Made by a program: the position numbers and the translations under genes. Shown here piece after piece: positions 15,693 through 22,541 of a stretch of DNA of 24,219 nt. The notes under the pieces are model-generated. The model did no database searches, was not told the origin of the DNA, and was given only the letters and a program-made list of their open reading frames with translations. The stretch's first letter is position 1. Every line of letters starts with the position of its first letter. Source of the stretch: Clostridiales bacterium (GTDB lineage: Bacteria > Bacillota_A > Clostridia > Christensenellales > Aristaeellaceae); NCBI GenBank assembly GCA_024684665.1, contig JAIKWN010000031.1:1-24219 (forward strand). The letters run 5' to 3'.

Positions 15693-17306
15693 TTACGGCA
15701 GCCTGGCGCCTGCGGCTACGGTTTCCGGATCCACGGCCGCAGAGGCGTCCTTCGGTCCTACGAAGGCCAGAAGATGCATTTTCCCTCCGCGCACAAAAAC
15801 GTAATCCGTCTCCGGTACCGTTGCCGTTACGCCGTAAACCTCACGGCTGACCGACGTTTCGACGCTGTACCAGATTTCGTTGTTCAGGATGCGGGCTGTG
15901 ACATCCGGAACTTTGACGGAATACATGGATGCTATATCCCGCTTCGAGTAGTAGGTGGTATCCAGCGCTGAACGATCGATTCCCGGCGCCTGAGCAGTGA
16001 TATCCGCTGAGGCGTACACGAAGGAAAGCCCGCCGATTCCAGCCGGGGCAAATGCGGATTCCTCCTGTACGTAGCTCTCCGGAAGAACAAACCTTGCGCC
16101 CGTAGTCTTATCGGACAGCGTACGATTCTTCCCGGGTTTTCTATCCTTAAAGACGACCGACTGGGCAACCGCGTTCATGCGGTTCGTATCTTCCCGCGTT
16201 GCCTCCCCGTCATATCGGATGAAGAGGAGCGCGATCTCCCGGCCTTTCCGGAGTGCTGCCGTGCACAGGGCGTATTCGTCGAAGTCGCCAGGAGTCCAGT
16301 GGGTATAGCTGTAATGCCAGCGCAGGCCGGCAAAGTCATAAGTCGTTTCGCTGAACGTCGAGCCTGCCTGGATACGCCCATCGGGATCCAGTACACCACC
16401 GGCAATACCAGTGGAGAGATTCCGGAGCGCCTCCGTCTGATTTCCCGACGGAACAGCGGAAAGATCGTAAAGCTCTGCCTTACGGGCCAGAACCCAGAAT
16501 TCGCTGTTGCCGTCCTGTGAAGCAGCAAGGCCGAGGATCGCCTCGTTTTTCCGGATCATGGCCCGTAAATCCGCGGACATGGATGTGTTTTTCAGCAGCT
16601 GGTCCCGGAGATAGACCGTGTACTCGGATGGAATGCCAACGCTCAAGCCTTCTGAATCGAAAGAGACCGTTTTGAGAGAGCCGGTGGCTGCGGGTTTTGC
16701 CGCTGAGCGTGAAACCGGTTTTCCGCTCCCTTGCCAGACGGTCACGGCAATGGCGTCAGCATTCCTGCGCGTCGTCTGCGTCACCTTGCCGTCCTTTGGG
16801 ATCGCCTGCAGGCTCAGCACCTGACCGCCATCGGCATACAGGTACTCCACCCAGGAGGTAGATCCGTCCGTCAGCGTATAGCGAAGGAAATTTCCGTGCT
16901 CCCCTTTATAAAGCCCCGAGTCGGTCATGGAAATGCCACTCGCTGCGTACGCGTTCTGTACCCTGGAAATAAGGCGGTTCAGCTGTGAATTGGTGATGTT
17001 CGCAAGACTAGTTCCATCTCCATCCATCACGCCGAGGCTGTAGGTCGTCCCTTCGTCAGACTGGGCTTCCAGGAGTGCGCCCTGCTGCGTCAGGTAATTT
17101 GCGGCCTGACGGGCTGTGAGTCCCCAGGCGGACAGAGCCGGATCGTTTGATGGCATACCTTCATACAGCGGATAGCACCCGTCCGGCAGCGTGATGCTGG
17201 TATCGATGCTTTTCACATAAACCGTCTGTTCCGCGGCCGCTGCGGAAACGAGCAGAAGAATCAGCGCAAACAGCATAGACAGCGCGCATAGCTTTTTCTG
17301 TTTCAT
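15693..17306 (-). CDS. Secreted protein of unknown function with three similar modules
   Basis: A 537-residue exported protein I cannot assign to a named family. The start ATG 17306 follows AAAGGAGA, 50 bases after a predicted transcription start. A signal peptide spans about 1-25 (KQKK, hydrophobic 7-21, AAAA before Glu26). The mature chain appears to hold three related units, about 35-192, 212-388 and 402-517. Each opens with a short strand and a Pro-x-x-Tyr-like turn (TLPDGCYPLY; GIPSEYTVYL; VLPESYVQEE). Each contains a strand pair with aromatic residues and ends with a Gly-x-hydrophobic strand (GGQVLSLQAI; GREIALLFIR; GGKMHLLAFV). Units 1 and 2 also end in an Ala-Val-(Thr/Gln/Ser)-Val strand (AIAVTVW; AQSVVF). 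This resembles PsbP/DcrB-like modules in general shape only. No cysteine pairs or membrane anchor are seen. Confidence 0.8.
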   Translation of the reverse strand: MKQKKLCALSMLFALILLLVSAAAAEQTVYVKSIDTSITLPDGCYPLYEGMPSNDPALSAWGLTARQAANYLTQQGALLEAQSDEGTTYSLGVMDGDGTSLANITNSQLNRLISRVQNAYAASGISMTDSGLYKGEHGNFLRYTLTDGSTSWVEYLYADGGQVLSLQAIPKDGKVTQTTRRNADAIAVTVWQGSGKPVSRSAAKPAATGSLKTVSFDSEGLSVGIPSEYTVYLRDQLLKNTSMSADLRAMIRKNEAILGLAASQDGNSEFWVLARKAELYDLSAVPSGNQTEALRNLSTGIAGGVLDPDGRIQAGSTFSETTYDFAGLRWHYSYTHWTPGDFDEYALCTAALRKGREIALLFIRYDGEATREDTNRMNAVAQSVVFKDRKPGKNRTLSDKTTGARFVLPESYVQEESAFAPAGIGGLSFVYASADITAQAPGIDRSALDTTYYSKRDIASMYSVKVPDVTARILNNEIWYSVETSVSREVYGVTATVPETDYVFVRGGKMHLLAFVGPKDASAAVDPETVAAGARLP

Positions 17307-17362
17307 CTTGAAGTCTCCTTTTCTTTCAGGCCGTGACCCGAACACCAATTATTGTTACCCAA

Positions 17363-17391
17363 AAGATACGACGGTAACCGCGGGATGTCAA
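17363..17391 (-). promoter_or_regulatory. Promoter of the secreted-protein/cca/ligA block
   Basis: On the minus strand a consensus TTGACA (17391-17386) and TATCTT (17368-17363) are 17 bases apart. Transcription would start near 17356, about 50 bases before the ATG at 17306. With only 38 bases to the cca-type gene and a 20-base overlap to ligA, this promoter probably serves all three genes. Confidence 0.78.
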
Positions 17392-17392
17392 G

Positions 17393-17414
17393 AAAAAAGC
17401 GACGGGTTTCCCGT
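17393..17414 (-). terminator. Candidate short terminator upstream of the secreted-protein promoter
   Basis: On the minus strand ACGGG-AAA-CCCGT (17414-17402) is followed after CGC by six Ts (17398-17393), directly before the -35 TTGACA. The stem is short (5 bp) but GC-rich. It could be the second of two terminators ending the operon that enters from the right. Confidence 0.45.
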
Positions 17415-17456
17415 TCATTCCAGTTTTTCAAAAGAGCTGTTCCGCGTATGCTCAGC

Positions 17457-17502
17457 AAAAAAGAACAACCCGCATCCGCCGACGATACGAAGGATTACGG
17501 GT
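17457..17502 (-). terminator. Candidate terminator after the HAD phosphatase gene
   Basis: Read on the minus strand, ACCCG-TA-ATCC (17502-17492) can pair with GGAT-G-CGGGT (17477-17468) around a 14-base loop. The tail TGTTCTTTTTT runs to 17457. The stem is interrupted, so strength is uncertain, but its place 27 bases after the stop codon fits. Confidence 0.5.
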
Positions 17503-17528
17503 GTTCAGCGCGTTTCCCTGAAAACCGT

Positions 17529-18332
17529 TTACAGATACGGGATCATATCGGCCAGCCTGCCAAAAATCAGATCCGGCTTAACGCCGCTCGTTTCAACGTC
17601 GTCCATCGTCGCCTCGCCGGAGAGGACAAGGATTCCGGTCATACCATGGTTTACGCCCGTGGCTACGTCCGTATAAAGCCGGTCTCCAACCATGGCCATC
17701 TCGGGCAGGGAATAACCCGTACGGCGCAGCGCCTCGTCAACGATGCCGCGGTATGGCTTGCCGAGAATCGTATCCGGACGCCGCCCGGTGCTGGCCTCGA
17801 TGAAGGCTATAATGGCGCCAATATCCGGAATGAAACCCGTCTCCGTCGGGCAGTTGAAATCCGGGTGGGTTGCAATATACGGCTTTCCTGCGCGGACTTC
17901 ATCGCAGACCCGCGTCATCTTCGCGTAATCGAGCGTCGTGTCGAAGCCGATGAGGACGTAGTCAGCCTCGTCCTCCGTGAGTTTCAGTCCCATTTCCAGC
18001 ATTTCCGCACGAAGCGCCGGATTGCCAAGAAGCCAGCCCCTCTTTTCGGAAAAGCGTTCGAGACAGTAGTGTGCGGCAGCATGCGCGGAGGTGATGACGT
18101 CGCAGTAGCGCTCGTGAACACCCATTCGAAGGAGCTTATCCCGGTAGACGGTAGAAGAGCGGGAGGAGTTGTTCGTGAGAAAGCGCGCCGTGCGGCCGGT
18201 CTTTTCGAGAGCCGCAAGAAAATCAAGCGAGCCCTCGATCAGCTGGTTTCCAAGATAAAAAGTGCCATCCATGTCAAGAAGAAAGCAGCGGATCGGCTCA
18301 AGTTTTGCGCGGATGGATTCTTCGCTCATCAT
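17529..18332 (-). CDS. HAD-IIA family phosphatase (NagD / phosphoglycolate-glycerol-3-phosphate phosphatase type)
   Basis: A cytosolic HAD hydrolase of 267 residues from ATG 18332. Motif I is DMDGT with nucleophile Asp20 and Asp22. TNNS (53-56) is motif II, GKPYRGI contains the motif III lysine, and GDRLYTD is motif IV. The C2a-type cap between motifs II and III fits the HAD-IIA group, which dephosphorylates small sugar or glycerol phosphates, nucleotides or p-nitrophenyl phosphate. The preceding stop and this start share one base (TGATG), with GGAGG ten bases upstream; GTG 18335 and ATG 18329 are alternatives. As last gene of the flavoprotein/ABC operon, it may release phosphate from the operon's substrate or product, which is inference. 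The true substrate cannot be read from sequence. Confidence 0.85.
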   Translation of the reverse strand: MMSEESIRAKLEPIRCFLLDMDGTFYLGNQLIEGSLDFLAALEKTGRTARFLTNNSSRSSTVYRDKLLRMGVHERYCDVITSAHAAAHYCLERFSEKRGWLLGNPALRAEMLEMGLKLTEDEADYVLIGFDTTLDYAKMTRVCDEVRAGKPYIATHPDFNCPTETGFIPDIGAIIAFIEASTGRRPDTILGKPYRGIVDEALRRTGYSLPEMAMVGDRLYTDVATGVNHGMTGILVLSGEATMDDVETSGVKPDLIFGRLADMIPYL

Positions 18333-18703
18333 CACAGGTTATCCTCCAACGGAAGGCTTCGGGTCGCAATAAAGTCGCAGCCGGTTCCGCATACGTCGGC
18401 AAGAACAACCGCGCCGGCTTTGACCGGAGCGTTAAGGCGGACGCGGGAGAGGGCTGCCATACAGTCCGCAATCTTCCCCTTCGGAACGGGCGTGCGGGTT
18501 TTTACGGAAAGGGGCATATGGCATCCGGAGACGGGGATAACCGCGGTGATTATGCGCCGGGGATCCGTGCATTCCTGTCTCGCGTACGCTTCGCCGCGGG
18601 GGCAGGTGTTTCCGGTGACGGAGAGGACCGCGCCGTCTTTCAGCGCGACGTTCATCCGGCAGCCTACGGGGCAGTTGATGCAGGTGATTTCCATGTCAGC
18701 CAT
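18332..18703 (-). CDS. DUF1667 iron-sulfur protein
   Basis: A 123-residue cysteine-rich protein. Near its N-terminus is Cys8-x2-Cys11-x3-Cys15 (CINCPVGC), followed by Cys34 in NTCPRGEAYA, a spacing suited to one [4Fe-4S] cluster. Five further cysteines follow (45, 61, 81, 105, 109), the last two as CGTGC. DUF1667 genes are known to sit next to GlpA- and GlpB-like flavoproteins in Firmicutes and are taken as the Fe-S electron-transfer subunit, replacing GlpC, although this is not firmly proven biochemically. The start ATG 18703 overlaps the upstream stop region (TGATATG) and has GGGAGGA before it; longer frames upstream lie inside the flavoprotein gene. No membrane segment is visible, so the electron acceptor is unclear. 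Confidence 0.9.
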   Translation of the reverse strand: MADMEITCINCPVGCRMNVALKDGAVLSVTGNTCPRGEAYARQECTDPRRIITAVIPVSGCHMPLSVKTRTPVPKGKIADCMAALSRVRLNAPVKAGAVVLADVCGTGCDFIATRSLPLEDNL

Positions 18704-18704
18704 A

Positions 18705-19979
18705 TCAGTCGCTCCTCCCGGCAGTCTTTTCCAGGGAAACGGTAATGTCTCCGCTGATTTTTTCCATGACGGATTCAGAGAGGTGGACGACAGCCATTTC
18801 GCCGGGGGTAAAAACCGGCGCACGCTTCCGGAGGAGTTCTTTCTCCCCGCAGCGCACGACGCAGGCAGCGCTCCGGAAGACTGCACCCGGGCGGAACATC
18901 AGCTCGACCGGGCGGGTTTCTCCCTTTCGGATGCGCTGCGGTACGGCGCCGCGCACGCCCATCCCGTCCAGGACGGCCACGGTTTCCCCGCTGGGCAGGT
19001 TTCCGCCCGCGAACGCTGCGGCAGCATGACCAGCCAGGGCTGATTCGTTTGAAACGTGATCCACGAGGTCGTGAACGTGCAGGACATTTCCGCAGGCGAA
19101 GATGCCGGGGGCATCCGTCTGGAAGGTTTCGTCCACAGCCGCGCCGCCCGTAACGGAAGAGAGGGAAATGCCCGCACCGCGCGTCAGCTCGTTCTCCGGG
19201 ATGAGCCCTACAGAGAGAAGAAGCGTGTCACAGTCGTATTCGGTCTGCGTTCCAGGGATCGGACGGCGTTTTTCATCGACTTTCGCAACGGTGACGCCGG
19301 TCACCCGCTCCCGCCCGCGGATCTCCGTCACGGTGTGGGAAAGCAGAAGGGGGATACCGAAATCATCCAGGCACTGTACGATGTTGCGCTGCAGGCCGGA
19401 GGAATAGGGCATGATCTCCACGCAGGCGAGCACCTTCGCACCCTGCAGTGTCATGCGCCGCGCCATGATGAGGCCGATATCGCCGCTGCCCAGGATGACG
19501 ACGCGCCGCCCGGGCATGAACCCCTCCAGGTTCACAAACTTCTGCGCCGCTCCGGCGGTGTAGATGCCCGCGCCCCGGTCGCCCGGGGTAGCGAGCGCGC
19601 CGCGCGGCCGCTCCCGGCAGCCCATGGCCAGAACGACCGCGCCGCACCGGAAGACTTCCAGTCCGTTTTCGGGGCTGACCGCCGTGACCCGGCGATCATG
19701 CGATACAGAGAGAACCGTTGTCAAGCACTGGATCGGTATACCCATCTCCCGGGCACGGTCGATGTCGCGCTGCGCGTACTCAGGTCCGGTCAGCTCTTCG
19801 TGAAAGCGGTGCAGGCCGAACCCGTTGTGGATGCACTGGCGTAGAATGCCTCCGGGCGCGTTCTCGCGTTCCAGCACAAGGAGGTTTTGCACGCCGTCTT
19901 CGCGTGCAGCAATGGCAGCGGCGAGCCCAGCCGGACCGGCGCCGATAACCAGCACGTCGATAAACCTTTCTTTTACCAT
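18705..19979 (-). CDS. FAD/NAD(P)-dependent oxidoreductase, GlpB-like partner subunit
   Basis: A 424-residue flavoprotein of the pyridine nucleotide-disulfide oxidoreductase fold, without a redox-active CxxC pair. The N-terminal FAD site is VIGAGPAGLAAA (11-22), followed by the family stretch GGILRQCIHNGFGL. AMGCRERPRG and a second nucleotide site VVILGSGDIGLIMARR come next. The FAD-binding CGNVLHVHDLVDHVSNE (near 310) lies towards the end. Proteins of this kind are found with GlpA-like dehydrogenases and a DUF1667 protein. They resemble subunits of sarcosine oxidase, hydrogen-cyanide synthase (HcnB) and opine dehydrogenases. The start ATG 19979 lies inside the preceding gene (7-base overlap) behind GGGAGG. 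Most likely it passes electrons from the dehydrogenase to NAD(P) or another carrier; direction and acceptor are inferred. Confidence 0.85.
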   Translation of the reverse strand: MVKERFIDVLVIGAGPAGLAAAIAAREDGVQNLLVLERENAPGGILRQCIHNGFGLHRFHEELTGPEYAQRDIDRAREMGIPIQCLTTVLSVSHDRRVTAVSPENGLEVFRCGAVVLAMGCRERPRGALATPGDRGAGIYTAGAAQKFVNLEGFMPGRRVVILGSGDIGLIMARRMTLQGAKVLACVEIMPYSSGLQRNIVQCLDDFGIPLLLSHTVTEIRGRERVTGVTVAKVDEKRRPIPGTQTEYDCDTLLLSVGLIPENELTRGAGISLSSVTGGAAVDETFQTDAPGIFACGNVLHVHDLVDHVSNESALAGHAAAAFAGGNLPSGETVAVLDGMGVRGAVPQRIRKGETRPVELMFRPGAVFRSAACVVRCGEKELLRKRAPVFTPGEMAVVHLSESVMEKISGDITVSLEKTAGRSD

Positions 19980-21421
19980 GCGGAAGCCTCCCCGATATTT
20001 CCCATGAGCAGTCGGCTGCTTCCGCCGCTTTTCGTGATTCGCGTAAGCGGGCAGGAAAGCTCCTCCGAAAGGATTTCCGCCACGCGTGGACAGCAGAATC
20101 CGCCCTGGCAGCGTCCCATGCCGGCGCGGCAGCGGCGCTTCACGCCGTCAATCGTTCTCGCCCCAACGGGTCTTCGGATCGCGGCGCGGATCTCCGCCTC
20201 CGTTACGACTTCGCAGCGACAGATCACCCGGCCATACGCCGGATCCCGTCGGACTGCTTCCGCGCGTTCCTCCTCCGTCATTTCCCGGAAGGGTTTCGGA
20301 TGCGGGGGAGGCGGGAGGATTTCATCCTTCTGCGTGAAATTCAGCTCCGCCGCGATTTTTCTTCCCAGTTCTTCCCCGATGGCTGGCGCAGCGGAGAGTC
20401 CGGGGCTTTCGATGCCGATGGCCTCCCAGGCATTTTCGCAGCCGGGGACGGGGCCGATCAGGAAATCGTCCCCTTCGGGATGAGCACGGACACCTGCGAA
20501 ATTCGTGATTTCCCCACGCAGGTTCAGCCCGGGGACACTGTTCAGGCACGCCGAAACGACGCCGGAAAGCCCTTCCGCGGTCGTCGCGGTGTCGTCCCCG
20601 TCCGGAATATCTTCCGCGCTGGGGCCGAGGAGCAGATTGCCGTGGACAGTAGGGGTCACGAGGACGCCCTTACCCATGGCTGTCGGGCACTGAAAGATCG
20701 TATGCGAAACGGGCAGGGGATCCATGCGGTCCAGCAGGTGATACTGTCCGCGGCGCGGGAGGATCCGCACCGGTTCGCCGCCCAGCATGGTGCGAACCAG
20801 ACCACCGGATACACCGGCGCAGTTTACAAGCGCACGGGCGCAGAATATCCCTTTCGGTGTCGTTACCCGCCAGAGGCTGTCCGCCTCCAGCGAAATGCCG
20901 GTGACGGGAGAATCAAACAGGAAAGAAACGCCGTTGACAGCGGCATGATCCGCCAGGGCATATGTCATTTCGTAGGGGCTTGCAATGGCGGAGGAGGCTG
21001 CGAGAAGCGCTCCGGTGATCCCCGGGTTCAGTTCCGGCTCCAGGGTCAGCGCTTCTTCCCGGGAGAGCAGCGAAAGGTCCGGAACGCCATTTTTCTGTCC
21101 TCGTGCATAGAGCGCCCGGAGTGTCTCGTTTTCCTCCTGCGAGAAAGCGAGAACCAGCGCGCCGTTTTTTTTGTACGGAACAGAAAGCTCGTCCGCGAGC
21201 AGTGGCCACATGGATGCACCACGTACGTTCAGCCTGGCCTTTTTAGTGCCTGGCACGGCGTCGAAGCCAGCGTGAATAATGCCGCTGTTCGCGCGGCTGG
21301 CTCCGCTTGCCGCATCGCTGCCTGCTTCAAGAGCAAGAACATCTGCCCGGTACCGGGAGAGAACGCGAGCAACAGCACAGCCGATAACGCCCGCGCCGAT
21401 AATCAGCACGTCGGAGATCAT
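19973..21421 (-). CDS. GlpA-like FAD-dependent dehydrogenase with C-terminal [2Fe-2S] domain
   Basis: A 482-residue protein with a DAO-type FAD fold (VLIIGAGVIGCAVARVLSRY at the start) and the motif SGASRANSGIIHAGFD that marks glycerol-3-phosphate dehydrogenase/oxidase and related L-2-hydroxyglutarate oxidases. The C-terminal region (about 399-445) is a BFD-like [2Fe-2S] domain with Cys401, Cys403, Cys438 and Cys443 in CRCE and GRCQGGFC, as in anaerobic GlpA. Cys431 occupies a place where many relatives have Thr. The enzyme would oxidise a small hydroxy or amino substrate, sn-glycerol-3-phosphate being one candidate. No glpK or glpF is seen in the window, so the substrate is open. The start ATG 21421 follows AAGGAGA and lies 16 bases after the ABC ATPase stop. 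Confidence 0.85.
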   Translation of the reverse strand: MISDVLIIGAGVIGCAVARVLSRYRADVLALEAGSDAASGASRANSGIIHAGFDAVPGTKKARLNVRGASMWPLLADELSVPYKKNGALVLAFSQEENETLRALYARGQKNGVPDLSLLSREEALTLEPELNPGITGALLAASSAIASPYEMTYALADHAAVNGVSFLFDSPVTGISLEADSLWRVTTPKGIFCARALVNCAGVSGGLVRTMLGGEPVRILPRRGQYHLLDRMDPLPVSHTIFQCPTAMGKGVLVTPTVHGNLLLGPSAEDIPDGDDTATTAEGLSGVVSACLNSVPGLNLRGEITNFAGVRAHPEGDDFLIGPVPGCENAWEAIGIESPGLSAAPAIGEELGRKIAAELNFTQKDEILPPPPHPKPFREMTEEERAEAVRRDPAYGRVICRCEVVTEAEIRAAIRRPVGARTIDGVKRRCRAGMGRCQGGFCCPRVAEILSEELSCPLTRITKSGGSSRLLMGNIGEASAW

Positions 21422-21437
21422 AGCCGCATCTCCTTTC

Positions 21438-22514
21438 TCAGGTCCGGATTTTCAGCTGCTCATCCATGCTTCCGTCGTCCGGGAAGACGATGAATTCCCG
21501 GACATGCAGAGAAACAGTATCGCCTTGCGCAAACTGGCGGTGAGAGAGCCCTTCGCTGATGACGCGTACAAGTGCGCTTCCCACCTGAACGCGACAGTCG
21601 TTCACGTCGCCCAGATAGTACATGCGGTTGATCTTTCCGGAGATCTCTCCGCTTTCCTTATCCATGCGGATGTTCTCCGGCCGTACGGCGAAAACGATCT
21701 TCCCGGCCGGCGTCTCTCCGGGATCGGGCAGAGAAATACCCCATTCGGGAATCGTAATCTTACCGTCCGATGCTTCACCTTTGAAAAACTGTACCTTCCC
21801 GAGAAAGTCCGCGACAAAGGGGTTCTTCGGCCGGTTGTAAATCTCCTCCGGTGCGCCGGACTGCTGTACGATACCGTCGTTGATGAGAAAGATCCGGTCG
21901 CTCATGGCCATGGCTTCCGTCTGGTCGTGCGTCACATACACGACGGAAATGCCGAGCTGCTTTGTGATCTCCTTGATTTCAAAGCGCATGGATTCCCGCA
22001 GCTTCGCGTCCAGGTTTGAAAGTGGCTCATCGAGCAGCAGAACCTTCGGCTGCGCGAGAAGCGCGCGGGCAAGAGCGATGCGCTGCTGCTGGCCGCCGGA
22101 AAGCTGCGAGGGCAGGCGAGTCTCAAATCTGGACAGGTGGACGATATCCAGCATTTTCCGGACGCGCGTTGTGATCTCGGACTTCGGGACACGCTTGATT
22201 GAAAGGGGATAGGCCACGTTGTCGAACACCGTCATATGCGGCCATACGGCGTAGCTCTGGAAGACCATGCCGATGTCACGGCGTTCCGGCGGGATAAAGG
22301 TCTTTCCGCCCGTAACCAGGCGGTCATCGATCCAGATTTCTCCTGTCGTCGGCGTCTCAAAGCCAGCGATCATCCGGAGGAGCGTCGTCTTCCCGCAGCC
22401 GGATGGGCCGAGAAGCGTCACGAATTCGCCGTCCTGGAAGACTTCGTCGAAATGCTTCAGCACCTTTGACGCGCCGAAGTGCTTGGACAGGTTTTTGATC
22501 GTAATGGTGGACAT
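21438..22514 (-). CDS. ABC transporter ATPase, Fe3+/polyamine/phosphonate (FbpC/PotA) type
   Basis: A 358-residue import ATPase. Walker A is GPSGCGKT (36-43). The Q-loop lies in MVFQSYAVWPHMTVFDNVAYPL, typical of the FbpC/PotA/CysA group. The signature is LSGGQQQR (138-145), Walker B with D-loop is LLLDEPLSNLDAKL (159-172), and the switch histidine is in VTHDQTEAM. A C-terminal TOBE domain (about 275-350, FAVRPENIRM) is where this group often binds regulators. The start has a near-perfect GGAGG ribosome-binding site, and the gene lies 27 bases after the permease gene. The substrate cannot be told from an ATPase; this group serves ferric iron, spermidine/putrescine, 2-aminoethylphosphonate and some organic phosphates. 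Confidence 0.92.
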   Translation of the reverse strand: MSTITIKNLSKHFGASKVLKHFDEVFQDGEFVTLLGPSGCGKTTLLRMIAGFETPTTGEIWIDDRLVTGGKTFIPPERRDIGMVFQSYAVWPHMTVFDNVAYPLSIKRVPKSEITTRVRKMLDIVHLSRFETRLPSQLSGGQQQRIALARALLAQPKVLLLDEPLSNLDAKLRESMRFEIKEITKQLGISVVYVTHDQTEAMAMSDRIFLINDGIVQQSGAPEEIYNRPKNPFVADFLGKVQFFKGEASDGKITIPEWGISLPDPGETPAGKIVFAVRPENIRMDKESGEISGKINRMYYLGDVNDCRVQVGSALVRVISEGLSHRQFAQGDTVSLHVREFIVFPDDGSMDEQLKIRT

Positions 22515-22541
22515 ACTGTAAAACCTCCTTCGATTCGGCGC

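Noticed and set aside
18705..18886. N-terminal extension of the DUF1667 protein by 61 residues
   Set aside because: The extension reads through the 3' part of the flavoprotein gene in another frame, while ATG 18703 has an ideal ribosome-binding site and the cysteine motif starts right after it.
17352..19043. Plus-strand open frame of 563 codons opposite the HAD, DUF1667 and flavoprotein genes
   Set aside because: It spans three recognised overlapping genes and the promoter/terminator region; the translation resembles no protein family.
20300..21493. Plus-strand open frame of 397 codons opposite the GlpA-like gene
   Set aside because: It is antisense to a well-defined FAD/[2Fe-2S] protein and lacks a start signal or motif.
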